The notes beneath the pieces are model-generated. The model ran no database searches and was not told the origin of the DNA. It saw only the letters and a program-made list of their open reading frames with translations. This document shows positions 21,628-33,376 of a stretch of 64,000 nucleotides of DNA, piece after piece (position 1 is the stretch's first letter; every line of letters begins with the position of its first letter). The DNA is from Diphasiastrum complanatum. Its lineage: Eukaryota > Streptophyta > Lycopodiopsida > Lycopodiales > Lycopodiaceae. The position numbers were made by a program, and so were the translations under genes. The stretch is taken from positions 71,951,347-72,015,346 of the forward strand of contig CM055095.1 in the NCBI GenBank assembly GCA_029204225.1. Reading direction: 5' to 3'.

Positions 21628-23637
21628 GTGAGAAGGACACAAAGAATCAGACTCAGATCCTGTTGCCTACAGCCAAGTGCCCTTGCTGAATCTGTGGAGA
21701 CCTCGCTGCACCTATGGAGAGTTCATTGTGTCTGTGGAAGTTTGGGAACAACTCATTGGAGGCTGTTTTTGTCCGTCTGCCCGTCTGCCGCTGGCTGCTC
21801 CTACAAGTGCTCGTTGCCTCACCGGCCTCCGTTGCCTCACCTGCGATCTGCCTGCAGCACCTCTGCTCTCTGGGTGCTCGTTGAATGCCTCCTACACGTA
21901 CTCGCTACCTCTGCCTGGCCCTCGCTGCCCCTGCAGCTGCCCATTGTCTCGCCTGTGTGTGTGCTCACTAGATGCCTCAGACAATCTGTCTGCGACCCTG
22001 CATCTAGAACATTAAAAAAAAAAACAATCAGACCTGCGTCTGTTGCAGTTCCTTGCTGCCTGGCCAATAAATTGTCTACTTGTGTAGTCTCTATAGCTTC
22101 TCGCTACCTGTCCGTGGCTGCCACCTGCCTGTCCTGTCCTGTCCTGTCCATCGCTGACACAGAGGATCTGTGTATGACAAATCAGATTGGCTCAACAGTA
22201 AACCGATATATCCGTCATTGCCAGTGTTCCATCCATGCCAGCTGAGTTTTACCATTCACTATGGAGATCAAAAGAGATCTTGTTGCCATGGAGTATGGTC
22301 CTAAGTGGCCTACATTTGTCTAGAATCTGCTTGGCCATCGCTATGTCTGCAACCCATCTATTTGCAACCTGGATTTTCCATAGCGACCTGTGACAACGTT
22401 CTGCAGTTGCCTTCCCGTTGGTCTCACCGTGTATCCAACCACCACTGGCAAAACCAGTAGCAAACAACAAAGGGATTGCGATTGAAGGAGTGAAGAAGCA
22501 TTCATGACTAAGGGGTTCTTCCGGCAAACCGGCTACCTAACTATTCATTGAGGTAAGCGTTTACTTAATCTATTTGCATTGTCTATTCATTTCAGTTCTA
22601 TGAAGTTCTATTGGTCAATCCCTTCGTAGTGGGATATTATAGCCTTAATCACTTGTGATTGGAGTGAAATTTTTGCAAATGTTGCAGTAAAGCAAGTTTT
22701 TAAGGGATCAAGTACATCGACTTAAAAGAACAAGTCATACAGATTGTGTTTTGCTACGGTTGCATTTTGAGGTTGTATCCATATAACCAAGTGAATACTT
22801 GGGAGGTTTTATAGTGAATCGGTTTTAGCATTAATTCAAACTCAGTCCGGAATTGTAATATTTTATAAACAAATGTGGCAGGGCTAATTAGAACAATGAG
22901 TGCCTATTTCCAACTTGTCTAGTAAAAGTGTTAAGTAAATAACTTTGTCTCGTACTGATTTAGAATGTGTTGTACGGAGAGAACCGTAGGTTGGGTAGTT
23001 TATATTTTGCTGAGTTAGATTTATTAAAACGGCTATAAGGAATTGTCAAGTTTTGAAACGTTTCTTCCGGTTTGTCAATTATGAAGCATGTCAACTGGAC
23101 CCGACCTCTGTGAAACACCAGAGCGGGCCGTCCACCATCCGTGGTTGAAATACACCACCTTGGTTAATGTGTCACACTAGTCACACCCGCCGTCGGTACT
23201 GTCTAGCGAAATACCTAGACCCGACGGTCGACGAAAATACCACCGCTTATCAAACAAAGCGGTGCGTATAACTTGCACCCCACGAGCATATCATAGGCAA
23301 TAAATCGCTTTCAAGCCCATGTAAGATTTTTTTCTAACTATAAGCCGAATTCAATGGCGAATTAGCGATCATAAGTTTTTACGGAACCATAACCCTAGAA
23401 AGCTAGTGAATCATTGCACCAAAAGTGCTAGCACCCCCTCCTTGCAACCGTATCTCTGAGAGCCTGGAAAACTCTCATCGGTGGGGGAGCACGGGGCAAT
23501 AGAGAGGCCATCAGGGTTGGAAGTGGCAAATCCTATGTTGCTCACATAGGGCCGAACCGCCATTAGAGGTGGGGCCCCTTGACCCTTTTAGGACGTTTTG
23601 GCTGGACCAACCCCCCGTAAAAAATGGCCCTAACAGT
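21628..23637. other. GC/CT-rich block and flanking DNA, no gene seen
   Basis: The part from 21640 to 22250 is much richer in C and T than its neighbours and contains imperfect short repeats such as CCTGTCCTGTCCTGTCC and recurring CTCGCTGCC phrases. A 205-residue open frame through it is Leu/Ser/Cys-rich with no recognisable domain. 22250-23637 shows no coding similarity. It may be non-coding transposon sequence leading into the copia relic at 23638. Confidence 0.4.
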
Positions 23638-23873
23638 TCCAAACCTTCACTATCGAAACTTAGGGTTTTCAGTTGTATTGTCTTTGCACAGATACCATAG
23701 AAGATCAAGAAGAAGAAGATGGACTCCCACAGTATCAAATCCATTTTTATTGGCTATACGACTTCCAATCAAGTTTATGTTGTATGATCTTGTTGAATTG
23801 AAGATATTCACCAGTTGAGATATCGTCTTTATCGAGGATCAATTTATTGACCTCAAAGGCAAGGGAAAGCTCA
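23638..23873 (+). pseudogene. Copia integrase C-terminal relic, family A-like
   Basis: Read in two frames, the + strand gives SKPSLSKLRVFSCIVFAQIP, a stop, KIKKKKMDSHSIKSIFIGYT and then, after a one-base shift near 23783, YDLVELKIFTS, a stop and DIVFIEDQFIDLKGKG. This lines up segment by segment with the family A integrase at 62.2-63.0 kb (KPSVKNLRVFGC, TILIGYTSSDN, DIVFIEDQFVDIKGKD). It is a short dead fragment. Confidence 0.8.
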
Positions 23874-25956
23874 AACAATCGAACTATCAAACACTCATGT
23901 TTTAGACTCAAAGATTTTTATCAAAGGTCTGAATGCGTCAACTTTAGGTGAACAGCTTATCAATAGCGAATCAGAAAAAGATGTTGCAGCTCAACAATAA
24001 CATAACCAAGGAAATGATTATTAGCCTCATTCATCTCCCAGAAGATCGACAAGAGATCAAAACCACCTAACATGTATATGGTTTTAGATCCATCGAATAG
24101 TCAAGCACCACATTGGCAAAAAAGCAAAGAAAAAGTCTTACTATAAAAAGGTCAATTTCTTTGTACTTTTTATGCCTTTTTACTTTTTTTTCCAACACAA
24201 GCTCAAGAGTTTATTCCACTTTGATCTTGGGAGCAAGAGAGAGAGTGTGTGTGTAAAAAACAATGCATGCTCTATGTGATCTTTTCCATTTATTAGCATA
24301 TAATTAGCTACATTTGTTATGTTAATAAATTGTGCTTACTTTCAAGTTGAAACTCACATGTTCATGCATTGCAAAGTGGCCTCAAAAAAACAAGGTGGAG
24401 GAAAAGAGCTTCAAACACATCTTCTGTTGTCACTTCACCCTTATTGCAATATTCAAGTAGCCCATTTGCACTTGAATTCAATATCAAGTATATGGAATTT
24501 GTACATCTTCTTGTTTCATAATTTTTATAGTGAACATTTGTGGTTTTCATGTTTCTGAAGCATAATTTTTGCAAACCATACTCATCTTCACTCATCGTAT
24601 CGACTTTGAGTTTTAAGTGGGTGGAGAAAGCTTATCAAGAGCTTATTTTGAGAAAATTTTCTTGCATAAGTGCAATTCTTTTTGCACCAATGCAATTTAG
24701 ATATTCCTGCAAAAGTATGTAGGAACTATTTTCATTTTGCATTGAATCTTCCATTTGTGTGAAAAACTAAACTATTTTTTCTATCCATTATATTCACCTT
24801 TGTGGGCCCATAACCCATAAGTTCCATGTAAAATTCAAATCTTATCTTCCTTCCATTCACAAAATGGATTCTGATTCTGAGCATGGATACGATAATCAAT
24901 CTGAATATGAGAATCAATCATGTTATGACTATGAAGATCAATACGAAGAGCACAATGATGGTGAATTAGATCGATATGGGAGAAAATAAATTTTACCCAA
25001 AATTAGCATAAACAATGAACTATACTAGATCATGATACTAGACTAGAATATTGTGGTCCAATTATATATAGATTTGGAAGCACTTCTTCTTACCATTCAA
25101 GTGTGACAAGCAAAAAAGTCCAAGAAAATTGCATAGTGATTCTATTTTATTTATTATGTTTACAAGTTCAAAGAGTCATTATTGTGCAAGGCACCATGTT
25201 AAATGACATCATGAATTATTAAAATTTTACTAAAGTGATAAATGATGCTAGTAATATTCTCCATAGTCTTTATCATGTATACTATTTCATATTATTGTTT
25301 ACAAACTTGCATGGTCAAAGTCATTTCCTTCATTTAAAGTTGTCTGAATTTATCAACCAACATCATGGACAAGTTGTTATATTTAGTACAACATGTACAA
25401 CATAACACCTACTTTGATCCAAATCAGTATTTCCTAGATAATAGCATGCATCTTTGTGAAATTTTACTTGTACAAAAAATTAGTGTTCATTAGATAATAG
25501 ACAAGCGCATAATGTTTTCATGTACTTTTTCTATTAGCGACAAATACTTGACCTTGGCATCTTTCAAAACAATCATGCAGCATGTATTTTCAATGCAAAC
25601 TATGTTAGACCCAACTTAAAAGGTTTGAGAGTATCATATATTACTAGCCCAATAAACAATTATTTTGGAAAATGTCAAAATCGTATTATTGCGTTACAAC
25701 TATCATGCATTGTCCCATAGATTAAGAGTAATATTTACTTGCACGAGTGTGTGGTCGGCCATGTTCACAATTTTGAAATGAGTCTCTCAAACCTCATGAA
25801 TGAAAAAGGACCATCAAAAGCACATGCAATTGGACTAGTTTAACTTGTGCTACTCTTCATATCCAACTAGAATAGTGTAGTTAACATATTAAAATAATAA
25901 AAAATTACAAGAGAGAATTCAACCACAATAAATGAGATCTTAAATTGAAAATTTGT

Positions 25957-25960
<4 letters not shown>
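23874..25960. other. AT-rich intergenic DNA, no gene seen
   Basis: No recognisable gene. A 41-codon acidic open frame starts with ATG at 24864 and ends with a stop at 24987-24989. It has no identifiable domain and may be chance. Confidence 0.4.

Positions 25961-26023
<63 letters not shown>
25961..26023. repeat. (GA)n microsatellite, about 31 units
   Basis: Uninterrupted GA dinucleotide run. Confidence 0.97.
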
Positions 26024-26025
<2 letters not shown>

Positions 26026-26536
26026 CATGAAGGAAGCTGATCGAAGGCCATCACAAAGTCAACACTAACGGTTCACAATGGTTCTCTCCTCTTGAAGAGA
26101 TGAACCGCCTGAGCACCGCAAAAGCCCCTGTTACGGTCTATCTGTGATTGCTTGCCAAAGGCCTCATGCTCCGAAGAACCTTCAAGACCGCAAAGACACC
26201 GCAAGGAAACGATTGTGGTCGCTGTTGTAAAGCTATCTTCATAAGCTTTACTTCAAGTGCCACTGGTGCCAGCATTGTTCCCGGCGCCAGCAACGCCCCT
26301 GCTGCTCTAGGCGCCAACGACGCCGGTGCCACTCCCAGCGCCACTGTGACCAGAATCCAGCCGGCGCCAAGTTCCTATGGCTAAAAATCTTTGATCGGTT
26401 CTAGCGAAGTCCAAAGAGCTCAAATCGATGTGCAATCACCTCACACAATCTAGGCATGATTAAAGGAAGCCTGGGGATCAATAAAATCTAGAGAGAGAAA
26501 ATGACTTTCTAGAAAGAGAAAATCCTAGAGAGAGAA
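26024..26536. other. Unassigned sequence rich in GGCGCC motifs
   Basis: From about 26260 to 26370 the sequence is GC-rich with repeated GGCGCC-containing phrases. The adjoining LTR element also carries GGCGCC repeatedly. No gene recognised. Confidence 0.35.
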
Positions 26537-26709
26537 AAATGTGCTTTACCAGCTTGGGTAGAGTGCTTGGTATGAGGGGGAGGGGTGCCGAATCCCACCA
26601 ATACTATAGGGGAGTGCGGGTTGCGACTCAGGGCGAGCTCCAACCAAGTCTCAGCCTCCCTTGCTGGAATGTTGTCCTGGCACTCGCCTTGGCATGCCAG
26701 CTCCCCGGA
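26537..26709 (+). mobile_element. Candidate tRNA-derived SINE head
   Basis: AGCTTGGGTAGAGTGC (26551 on) resembles a Pol III box A, and GGTGCCGAATCCC (about 26584-26596) resembles box B (GGTTCGANTCC), with the spacing of a tRNA. The sequence runs directly into the left LTR of the element at 26710, so no 3' tail or target duplication can be seen. It could also be a tRNA pseudogene. Confidence 0.4.
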
Positions 26710-27469
26710 GACTAGGGTCGGTCACACACTTGAAATGTAACCTTCTCAGATTTATCAATAAAGTGGGATTTTCATCAAACTGACTCTGATTACCTTCTGG
26801 GTTTCAGTGTTCGGTAAAAGCGCCAGTTGTAAGGCCGCTTCAAAATTTTTAAGTTGGCACATAGCTGAGGGTCCTATCCCGGGACGCCAGCGGTGTGCCG
26901 TCGGGACCATTCGGTCCGTGGCGCCAACGGGATGCTGTCGGGACCATTTGGTCCAGAAACTGGTTGTCTCCATATCTGTCGCGGCTTGTGGTTCTGAGTG
27001 TTCCTTGCATGAACGTGAATGGGTTAAGCTCTTGGAGAACGGGCTCTAACCTGTCGGCTGAGTTGGATGGCTTGCTTGGGTGGAAGTTACCTGTTTATGG
27101 CTGTCCAGTCTGGCGTGGCGCCAGGTTGGCTTCCAGCGCTCGTGACGAAGCTTTCAGTTGGTTAAGTCTGATGTAAGGCAGACCGCTTGCTTGGAATGAC
27201 TGTTACTCGTTTGTAACGAAGCTTCGAGTTGGTTAAGTTTGATGTATGTCGGGCGGCTTGCTTGGAGGGAAGTCACCCACATCGGGACCCCCGATCTGGC
27301 ATGGCGCCATGTTGGATCTCAATGTTGGTTTTTGGAACTTCAAGTTGGTTAAGTCTGATCGTTGTTGGCAAGTTGGCTGCTTGTATGTCAAGTGGGTTTG
27401 GATGGCAAGAGTTGAAGGCTGGGAAGCTAAGTCATGGTTCCCGGCTCCCTTTGGGATGCCTGCGCTACA
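26710..27469 (+). repeat. Left LTR of the non-autonomous element
   Basis: Begins near ACTAGGGTCGG (TGCTAGGGTCGG in the right LTR) and ends GCGCTACA. Internally it has two close hairpin sequences, GGACCATTCGGTCC (26904-26917) and GGACCATTTGGTCC (26941-26954). Three imperfect repeats carry AGTTGGTTAAGT near 27156, 27227 and 27343, and GGCGCC recurs throughout. Confidence 0.85.
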
Positions 27470-27471
27470 TG

Positions 27472-27484
27472 TGGTATCAGAGCC
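27472..27484 (+). other. Primer-binding site, initiator-Met tRNA type
   Basis: TGGTATCAGAGCC, a perfect match to the commonest plant LTR-retrotransposon PBS, two bases after the LTR end. It fixes the + orientation of the element. Confidence 0.92.
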
Positions 27485-27558
27485 GACTGGCCGGTCAGCT
27501 ATGCGGATCTCACGGAAATGGCCACGGTTTGGGGTTCATCAAGACAACTGTTGTGCAA

Positions 27559-27949
27559 GGTGCTGCCCACAGTGTAAGCATGGGTGCGTCCACGGTCGGG
27601 GTGGTCGACAGAATGAGGGACTTGATGAGTCAAGGTGCTGCCCTTGAGGTGTAAGCACGGTCAGTTCTCGCGGTTCGGGCCTGGCGCTGTCTGCACGTAG
27701 GATAGATGAGGCAGTGTGCTGCCATTAGGTTGGTGTAAGCACGGTCTGTGCCTTGTGGGGTGCGGGGCGACATATTCGAATTGTACGAGTTAACCATTGA
27801 TACAGAGATGCTGCTCGAATTCGGGTGTAAAGCACGGGTGGTTAGCTGCCGGTGCGGGATAGCTGCCGATCGTTTAGCTATAAGGGCTATCGACCAAAAA
27901 GTGGTGGGGCGTGACTGAGGCAATGTGCTGCTTAATGGTGAAAGCACGG
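27559..27949 (+). repeat. Five-copy hairpin-forming motif array in the leader
   Basis: The pattern GTGCTGCC, a spacer of 3 to 15 bases, then GTGTAAGCACGG occurs five times, at about 27559, 27634, 27714, 27808 and 27925. The outer GTGCT and AGCAC are complementary, so each copy can form a small stem-loop in RNA. Copies 1 and 4 have one changed end base. Spacing grows from 75 to 116 bp. Position just downstream of the PBS is where packaging signals lie in retroelements; that role is inference. Confidence 0.75.
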
Positions 27950-29109
27950 ATAGTTGGAGGGGTGTCCTATGTGGGCTGATTCTGTGATCGATTTGTATGG
28001 GCGCGGCCAGGCAAAGGTCCGTTGGCAGGACCATCTCAAATGGGGACCTTGTCTTTGTTACTTGTTAGTAAACCTGCCTGAGTGTCTTACTTGTATGTAT
28101 TCGTGGTGAGTCTTAGTACTCGTGCTTTGTCTGGTTTGCATGATTGCTTGTGATACAAGGAGCTGATGGCTCGAGAAGGAACCTTTCTTTTGAAGGCTGA
28201 TACCATCAAACAAAGAGGACTACAGAATCTGTGGGGCGGATTTGCAGTTCAAGTACTCGCACGTGAACGACAACGAAACAACTCAATGTTTGCAAAGGAT
28301 GGATGGCTAGCCTATTTCTTGGGTTAGTTTCATTTGCGACAATGTCCACCAAGACGCAAGCAGGAAGTCAAAAGTTGGAAAGGACAATTTCAGGGGAGAT
28401 CTTCTATGGAGCAATTGGTCTTCATTTTGGGACGGCCACCTTCGGAACTGAAACTCACTGAGCATGGGTGATATCCAGTATCAGTTGGGTTTTTCCTCAA
28501 AGGGGAAAGACTAGGATCCTCTTCAGAGATTGGCAACAAGTTGAATCGAGCCATAATCCTAGCAGATGGGAAGCAAAGTGTTGGAAAGGCTTTTTGTTCA
28601 AAGAACTCTACTCTAAGTTCGATCAGCTGATTTTATAAGTGGAGGGGGAACTATCACACACACATCTCTCTTGGGGCAAATTTTGAATGAAAGTTGATCA
28701 AAATGGGGGCAAATTCAAGGTGACCTAGCCATACTCACACGAGGAGACTGGCGAACTTTGGACCTAATAAGTTGACAAGTTTTTGTTGTGGAAAGGAAAG
28801 CTTGTTATAGGCTTTCTCTGGACCAGCAATGATGAGGAAACATATGAGTACGTTGGCTTGTGTTACGTGTAAGGCAGCTGATCAATGAAGGAACTGTGAA
28901 AGTTGAGTCTTGCATGAGAGACTTGGTATTTCGAACGGACACTAAGGGACAGTTCGCGTTGAGATCGAACTTGTGCAAACTCTGGGTGCATATGTTTGAT
29001 TCAAAGAGAGCTACTTGAAGCCAAGCTCGATGTACACTTCTTGTTTTGACTGTGAGGCAACTGACCAGTGATGGAATTGTGAAAGTCAAGTTTTGCGCGA
29101 CGGACATGG

Positions 29110-29859
29110 TGCTAGGGTCGGTCACACACTTGAAATTAACCTTCTCAGATTTATCAATAAAGTGGGATTTTTTTCAAACTGACTCTGATTACCTTCTGGG
29201 TTTCAGTGTTCGGTAAAAGCGCCAAGTGTAAGGCCGCTTCAAAATTTTTAAGTTGGCACATAGCTGAGGTCGAGACGCCAGCGGTATGTCATTGGGACCA
29301 TTCGGTCCGTGGCGCCAGCGGTATGCTGTCGGGACCATTTGGTCCAGGAACTGGTTGTCTCCATATCTGTCGCGGCTTGTGGTTCTAAGTGTTCCTTGCA
29401 TGAACGTGAATGGGTTAAGCCCTTGGGGAACGAGCTCTAACCTGTCGGCTGAGTTGGATGGCTTGGTTGGGTGGAAGTTACCTGTTTATGGCTGTCCAGT
29501 CTGGCGTGGCGCCAGTTGGCTTCCAGCGCTCGTGACGAAGCTTTCAGTTGGTTAAGTTTGATGTAAGTCAGACCGCTTGCTTGGAATGGATGTTACTCGT
29601 TTGCAACGAAGCTTCAAGTTGGTTAAGTTTGATGTATGTCGGGCAACTTGCTTGGAGGGAATTCACCCACATCGGGACCCCCGATCTGGCATGGCGCCAG
29701 GTTGAATCTCAATGTTGGTTTTCGGAACTTCAAGTTGGTTAAGTCTAATCATTGTTGGCGAGTTGGCTGCTTGTATGTCAAGTGGGTTTGGATGGCAAGA
29801 GTTGAAGGCTGGGAAGCTAAGTCGTGGTTCCCGGCTCCCTTTGGGATGCCTGCGCTACA
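29110..29859 (+). repeat. Right LTR of the non-autonomous element
   Basis: Starts TGCTAGGGTCGG and ends GCGCTACA. It shares the hairpins and AGTTGGTTAAGT repeats of the left LTR, with substitutions and a short deletion near 29270. The bases before it (GCGACGGACATGG) make a poor polypurine tract. Confidence 0.85.
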
Positions 29860-30842
<983 letters not shown>

Positions 30843-31291
30843 CACCAACTGACCCGCAGTTAGTGAATCCCTCGGGGACAGTTAGCTCCCCGAGGGAGAG
30901 CTAACTGCCCACCAAAAGTTTATATTGCTAGCTAGTTCATACGACAGACCATTTTCCTGTTTGAGTAATTTATCAATAATATAACAGAGTCTACTCCTTA
31001 AAAACCCATTTTTTTGAAAGGCATCAATCAGTGTCCGTACCTCACTAACAAAGGTAAGTTGTTTGTCACAACAGTACATGGCAGCAATTACTTGAAAAAT
31101 GATAACATTGTACGAGTTAGGAAATGGTTTGTTAGAAGAAAGATGTATGTATTGTATATACTGAAAAGGTAGCCTCCCTCCTTTTATCAAATTTGGAAAA
31201 GGTGCTTTGACCCGGTATTTGGGTCGAAAGTAGTAGTAATGTTACGGAAGTACATGTTATTCTTTTTTTCTATGATGTTATCAATTTCTTT

Positions 31292-31846
31292 TCAATGATG
31301 AATAGTAGGATTCTGCATAGCTTGGCTCAACTTATGAACACTAAAGCTTACATCAGGCCTAGCTATGGTGAGCCAAATTAAGGAGCTTATAAGACTCCTA
31401 AAAAGAGTGATGTCCATGAAGGATATTTCATCACCTTTGTTAGGGTCTTTTACAATATGCTCCATAGGAGTATCAATACTCTTACAATCTAGCATATTGA
31501 ACTTTTTTAACATTGAAAGAGCATACTTGGATTGACAAACAAAAGCTTTCTCATTATGGAAGTCAATCTCTAATCCTAAGATGTAATGAATTTTTCCAAG
31601 GTCTTGCATCTTGAATTCTCTTCCAAGTGCAATTTTGGTTTCTTCAACTAGATTGATACTTCTTCTTGTTAGGATTATATCATCAACATAAATGAGAAGA
31701 ATGACAATATTACTATCATAAAACTTGACATACAAGGAAGGATCATAGATACTAAGATTGAATCCTAATGAGACAAGAAAAGTGTTAAGTCGAGAATACC
31801 ACGACCTTGGTGCTTGCTTTAGTCCATAGAGACTTTTGAAGAGCAA
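31292..31846 (-). pseudogene. Copia B reverse transcriptase, C-terminal half
   Basis: Encodes SLYGLKQAPRSWYSRLN, the catalytic block LLIYVDDIIL with YVDD intact, FKMQDLGKIHYILGLEI, VCQSKYALSMLKKFNM, TPMEH and LISSLIWLTIARPDVSF. It runs to AMQNPTIHH, where RNase H would normally follow, but the sequence loses all copia similarity there. RT copies the element RNA into DNA inside the particle. Confidence 0.88.
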
Positions 31847-31849
31847 GCA

Positions 31850-32766
31850 AACTTTGGTCTTGTCTTAAATGAACCCAAGGGGTTGATCCATATAAATTTC
31901 TTCTTCTAGATATCCATTTAAAAATGCATTTGAGACATCTAGTTGAAAAACTTGCCATTTGAAAAAACAAGAAATAGAAATGATGATTCTAATTGATACC
32001 ATCTTTGCAACTGGAGCAAAAGTCTCCTCATAATCAAGTCCATAAACTTGAGCAAAACCCTTTGCACAAAATCTTGCCTTGTACTTGTTGATTGTGCCTC
32101 TTGATTATATTTGACTCGAAAAACCCATTTGCAACCAATAGTGTGCTTGTTAGATGGAAGATCCACAAGCTCCCATGTCTTGTTGGCAATCAATGCATCA
32201 TATTCCTCCTTCATGGCTAGAAACCATTCTTTTGAGTTGAGTGCATCATATACATCCTTTGGCTCTTCATGTGAAACAAAATATGCATAATTAGTGGAGT
32301 TGAGTTCCACTTGCTTGCCTTTATCTCCACATGTAAGCCTCTTAGGCTCGGATCTTTCTCTTTGTAATGTCCTTGGTGAAAAGATTTGAGGTGACTCCCT
32401 TTCAATTCTCGGCCCCATCTCTCCATGATAATCTTCAAGGGTGATGATAGGAGAATCCTTTTGAGAATCTTTGATCTCGGCCTCATCAAAGATGTATTTT
32501 TGATTCTCATGGAAAATAACATCTCTACTCTCAATTGTAATTGAGGTAGAGGGAACATAAATTCTGTATGCTTTTTTGTTGGATGAGTATCCAACCATGA
32601 TCCTTTTGACTGAATATGGATCATCTCTTTTCCTTGTTTCCAAGGGTACATGAACAAAGCAAGCACATCCAAAAACTCTAAGGTGATCAACCTTAGGTTT
32701 CTTTTTAAACAAGACTTCATATGGTGATCTTCCTGCAAGTGCATTGTGAGGTAATCTATTGCACAA
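31850..32766 (-). pseudogene. Copia B integrase C-terminus, linker and RT N-terminus
   Basis: The frame 31939-32766 starts in the integrase tail (LAGRSPYEVLFKKKPKV, then LRVFGCACFVHVP and IMVGYSSNKKAYRIY), passes a Ser/Glu/Arg-rich linker, and enters RT with EEYDALIANKTWELVDLP and CKWVFRVKYN. The frame is lost near 32080. The next RT part (ETFAPVAKM-like, DVSNAFLNG-like) lies in other frames between 31850 and 32060. Confidence 0.82.
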
Positions 32767-33376
32767 TTAATTGCTTCTTCCCAATATTCAATAGGCAAAG
32801 AAGCTTCGACTCGAATTGCTTTAGCACATTCACATAGAGATTGATTTTCTCTTTCAGCAACTCCATTTTGAGATGGAGAATAAGCACAAGAAAACTCTCT
32901 CTTAATCCTTTCAACCTCACAATAATCATAGAACTTGTTGGAGATGTATTCACCTCCTCCATCACATCTCAAAGCTTTAACTTTGAAAGAAAATTGTTTC
33001 TCAACATGAGCTTTGAAAACAAGGAAGTGTTCAAACACCATAGCTTTTGAAGAAAGAAGGTACAACCAAGTATATATCGTAAAATCATCAATGAAGGTAA
33101 CAAAACAAGTTGCACCACCATTACTTTTTGAGGAAAAAAAATGAACATCCGAGTGAATTAATTCCAAAGGATGAGAAGTCTTAATGGAAGACTTTTGATA
33201 TGGCTATCTATGTGATTTTGCAATAGCACAAGCCTCACATGGCTTGATATCTTTGGAAAGTGATCTTGGTAGGCCAATACCCTTATCATTTTCATAGAAA
33301 GCATAGATTTATAGTTAGGATGCCCCAACCTTCTATGCCATAACTCCTCCTTAGACATAAGAGCAATTTTTCTCAT
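32700..33376 (-). pseudogene. Copia B integrase core
   Basis: Starts with the pre-integrase zinc segment LWHRRLGHPNYKSM (33376 on) and shifts frame near 33280. The core at 33167-32760 carries LIHSDVHFFSSKSNGG with the first Asp, FVTFIDDFTIYTW, VKALRCDGGGEYIS with the second Asp and SQNGVAERENQSL with the Glu. All three catalytic residues are present. The 33167 frame runs on past 32760 out of phase, so the real protein continues in the neighbouring frame. Confidence 0.85.

Larger units (their letters stand above)
26710..29859 (+). mobile_element. Non-autonomous LTR retrotransposon (LARD/TRIM-like), 3.15 kb
   Basis: Two direct repeats of about 750-760 bp (26710-27469 and 29110-29859), roughly 94 percent identical by eye, flank a 1.64-kb internal region. 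The first repeat ends CTACA and a perfect initiator-Met tRNA primer-binding site follows after two bases. The internal region encodes no recognisable gag, protease, RT, RNase H or integrase, so movement would need enzymes from another element. Target-site duplications are not evident (left flank CCGGAG, right flank ATCGC), so ends may have decayed by a few bases. Base composition is richer in GC than the surroundings. Confidence 0.85.

Noticed and set aside
21628-22245. 205-codon Leu/Ser/Cys-rich open frame
   Set aside because: Low-complexity pyrimidine-rich sequence with repeats, no domain, and an equally open overlapping frame.
27229-27654. Two overlapping open frames of 130-140 codons at the LTR/leader junction
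   Set aside because: They cross the PBS and hairpin array, overlap in different frames and show no domain; GC-rich composition explains them.
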